Shown here piece after piece: positions 33,239-34,294 of a DNA stretch of 34,294 nucleotides. Under the pieces are notes generated by a model. That model did not search any database and was not told the DNA's origin. It saw only the letters and a program-made list of their open reading frames with translations. A program made the translations under genes and the position numbers. The DNA is from Acidobacteriota bacterium. Its GTDB lineage: Bacteria; Acidobacteriota; Terriglobia; Terriglobales; Acidobacteriaceae. Location: positions 1-34,294 of the forward strand of contig JAFDVV010000070.1 of NCBI GenBank assembly GCA_018268775.1. Direction: 5' to 3'. The stretch's first letter is position 1. The number at the start of each line of letters is the position of its first letter.

Positions 33239-34294
33239 TTAAATTTTTGTGAGAGATGTGAGATGACTGCGAAGCTCGGCGAGCGGATAGAAGGTTCCCC
33301 TCCAGGTCACGCCGCCATCGCGCAGAGTGATCAGCGTCGAGCGTAGAAGCGAGTAAAAAAACATCGCCGCTGCAACTGGAAACAGTACGACGTAGTACGG
33401 TGAGATCTTCGAGTGGCGCGCAGACAGCACATAAAGCACCGCAATCGAAATCAGACTGAGCAGGGCCGCCACCCGGGTTGACGGCAGAGCGAGAGACGCC
33501 ACGGGTCCCATGCAAAGGAGCGCGAGCCCAAAACAGGCGAGCAACACCAGTTGGACGCGGAAGCGGAAGACGGCGAACAGGTTTTTGGTCATCACATCGA
33601 CGACACCCAACGCTCCGGCGGCCCAGTGTAGTGTGACCATTCCCGGAGCGGTGGCGACGCGCTGGCGGAGGTGGGCGAGCTTGATCTTGCGCGCAAGCGT
33701 GAGGTCTTCGAGTATCTCCATGCGGAGGGCGTCGAAGCCGCCAAGTTTCTGGTAAGCCTCGGTTCGCAGAAGATTGAAGGCGCCTATTCCGACCGAGTCG
33801 TGAATGCACTTCGGATCGGAGGCCTTCCAGGGCCGCGTCGCCCAGAGTCCCATTACGCCCAGGTAGCCGAGCATCATTCCTTCGCCAACCGTTTCGATGA
33901 TTGGGGTTGGGAAGGTGACGAAGTGGTCGGCGCCGGTCGTCACCGCTTGTGCGAGGGAGCGGCGAATCGCATCGGGAGCGAAGATGACATCTCCATCGGT
34001 GAAGAGGAGGTAATCCGGATTCTGCACTGCGATCGCGTGGCGGGCAGCGAGCGCCATCGCGTGCGTCTTCCCAAGCCAGCCAGCGGGGAGTTCGGCGATA
34101 TGGATGGCCTTCAGCCTGGCGGCATGTTGCGAGGCGAGGTCATCGATGATGCTTCCGGTTGCATCGGTGGAGCGATCATCGATGGCGATGATCTGAAGAT
34201 TGCGGTAGTCCTGCGAGATGAGCGATGCAAGGCAGGATGGGAGGGCCTCGGCTTCGTTGCGGGCCGGGACGATGACTGCGATCGAGGGGTTGCC
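33239..34294 (-). CDS. GT2 glycosyltransferase, HpnB/CrtQ-like, 5' end beyond window
   Basis: The frame is open to the right edge, so the N-terminus is missing; the ATG at 34057 is internal. Reading from the edge gives VIVPARNEAEALPSCLASL, then IIAIDDRSTDATG and LPAGWLGKTHA, the typical start of GT-A fold family 2 enzymes. TDGDVIFAP supplies the DxD metal motif and EILEDLTLARKI the ED motif of the acceptor domain. The C-terminus has about three to four transmembrane helices and ends LTSLTKI. The GWLGK motif and membrane tail resemble hopene-associated HpnB and carotenoid glycosyltransferases, so a polyprenoid lipid acceptor is possible but unproven. It is likely first or internal in a unit extending rightward. 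Confidence 0.88.
   Translation of the reverse strand, partial: GNPSIAVIVPARNEAEALPSCLASLISQDYRNLQIIAIDDRSTDATGSIIDDLASQHAARLKAIHIAELPAGWLGKTHAMALAARHAIAVQNPDYLLFTDGDVIFAPDAIRRSLAQAVTTGADHFVTFPTPIIETVGEGMMLGYLGVMGLWATRPWKASDPKCIHDSVGIGAFNLLRTEAYQKLGGFDALRMEILEDLTLARKIKLAHLRQRVATAPGMVTLHWAAGALGVVDVMTKNLFAVFRFRVQLVLLACFGLALLCMGPVASLALPSTRVAALLSLISIAVLYVLSARHSKISPYYVVLFPVAAAMFFYSLLRSTLITLRDGGVTWRGTFYPLAELRSHLTSLTKI

Noticed and set aside
1..34294. CRISPR arrays, insertion sequences, prophage or integrase genes
   Set aside because: No regularly spaced repeats, transposase or integrase motifs were seen; gene content looks chromosomal throughout.

Overview
The window looks like a chromosomal segment from an acidobacterium of the Terriglobales type (Granulicella, Edaphobacter or Terriglobus-like). 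The grounds are an Oar-like TonB-dependent receptor with an N-terminal carboxypeptidase-regulatory-like domain, paired PQQ dehydrogenases with c-type cytochromes, a DUF1080 protein and moderately high GC. This is inference from gene content; there is no rRNA in the window.

Left part (1-12.1 kb). A class A penicillin-binding protein, cut by the left edge, converges on a chemosensory operon on the minus strand in the order cheA-cheW-cheY-cheB-cheR. The operon is tightly packed and has no receptor or flagellar gene. Only 17 bp from the cheA start, a plus-strand pyrimidine-salvage set begins: cytidine deaminase (cdd), pyrimidine-nucleoside phosphorylase (deoA), a membrane GGDEF protein and a NupC-type nucleoside transporter. 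Together cdd, deoA and nupC would import and degrade or salvage nucleosides.

Middle (12.1-29.1 kb). This is a large carbohydrate or polyol oxidation region, almost all on the minus strand. It holds a small membrane protein and a sodium:solute symporter, a GntR/FCD regulator, a cytoplasmic TIM-barrel isomerase, a Gfo/Idh/MocA dehydrogenase and the TonB-dependent receptor, which is divergent from a ROK regulator. Further along are a PQQ dehydrogenase with an embedded haem c domain, a DUF1080 (3-keto-disaccharide hydrolase family) protein, a Tat-exported TIM-barrel protein, a second PQQ dehydrogenase and a dihaem cytochrome c. The exported and cytoplasmic halves suggest a route in which a sugar or glycoside crosses the outer membrane through the receptor and is oxidised in the periplasm by PQQ enzymes feeding cytochrome c. 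It would then be cleaved or isomerised by the DUF1080 and TIM-barrel proteins, imported by the symporter and finished by the Gfo/Idh/MocA enzyme. The substrate cannot be read from sequence. Two clear intrinsic terminators divide the region into transcription units.

Right part (29.3-34.3 kb). This holds an MFS exporter, a tRNA-Arg(CCU) with an apparent swap of the 19:56 tertiary pair, ispG of the MEP isoprenoid pathway, a secreted TPR protein, and a GT2 glycosyltransferase resembling HpnB/CrtQ that runs off the right edge.

The most interesting points are the possible PQQ-driven periplasmic keto-sugar pathway and the compensatory change in the tRNA elbow.
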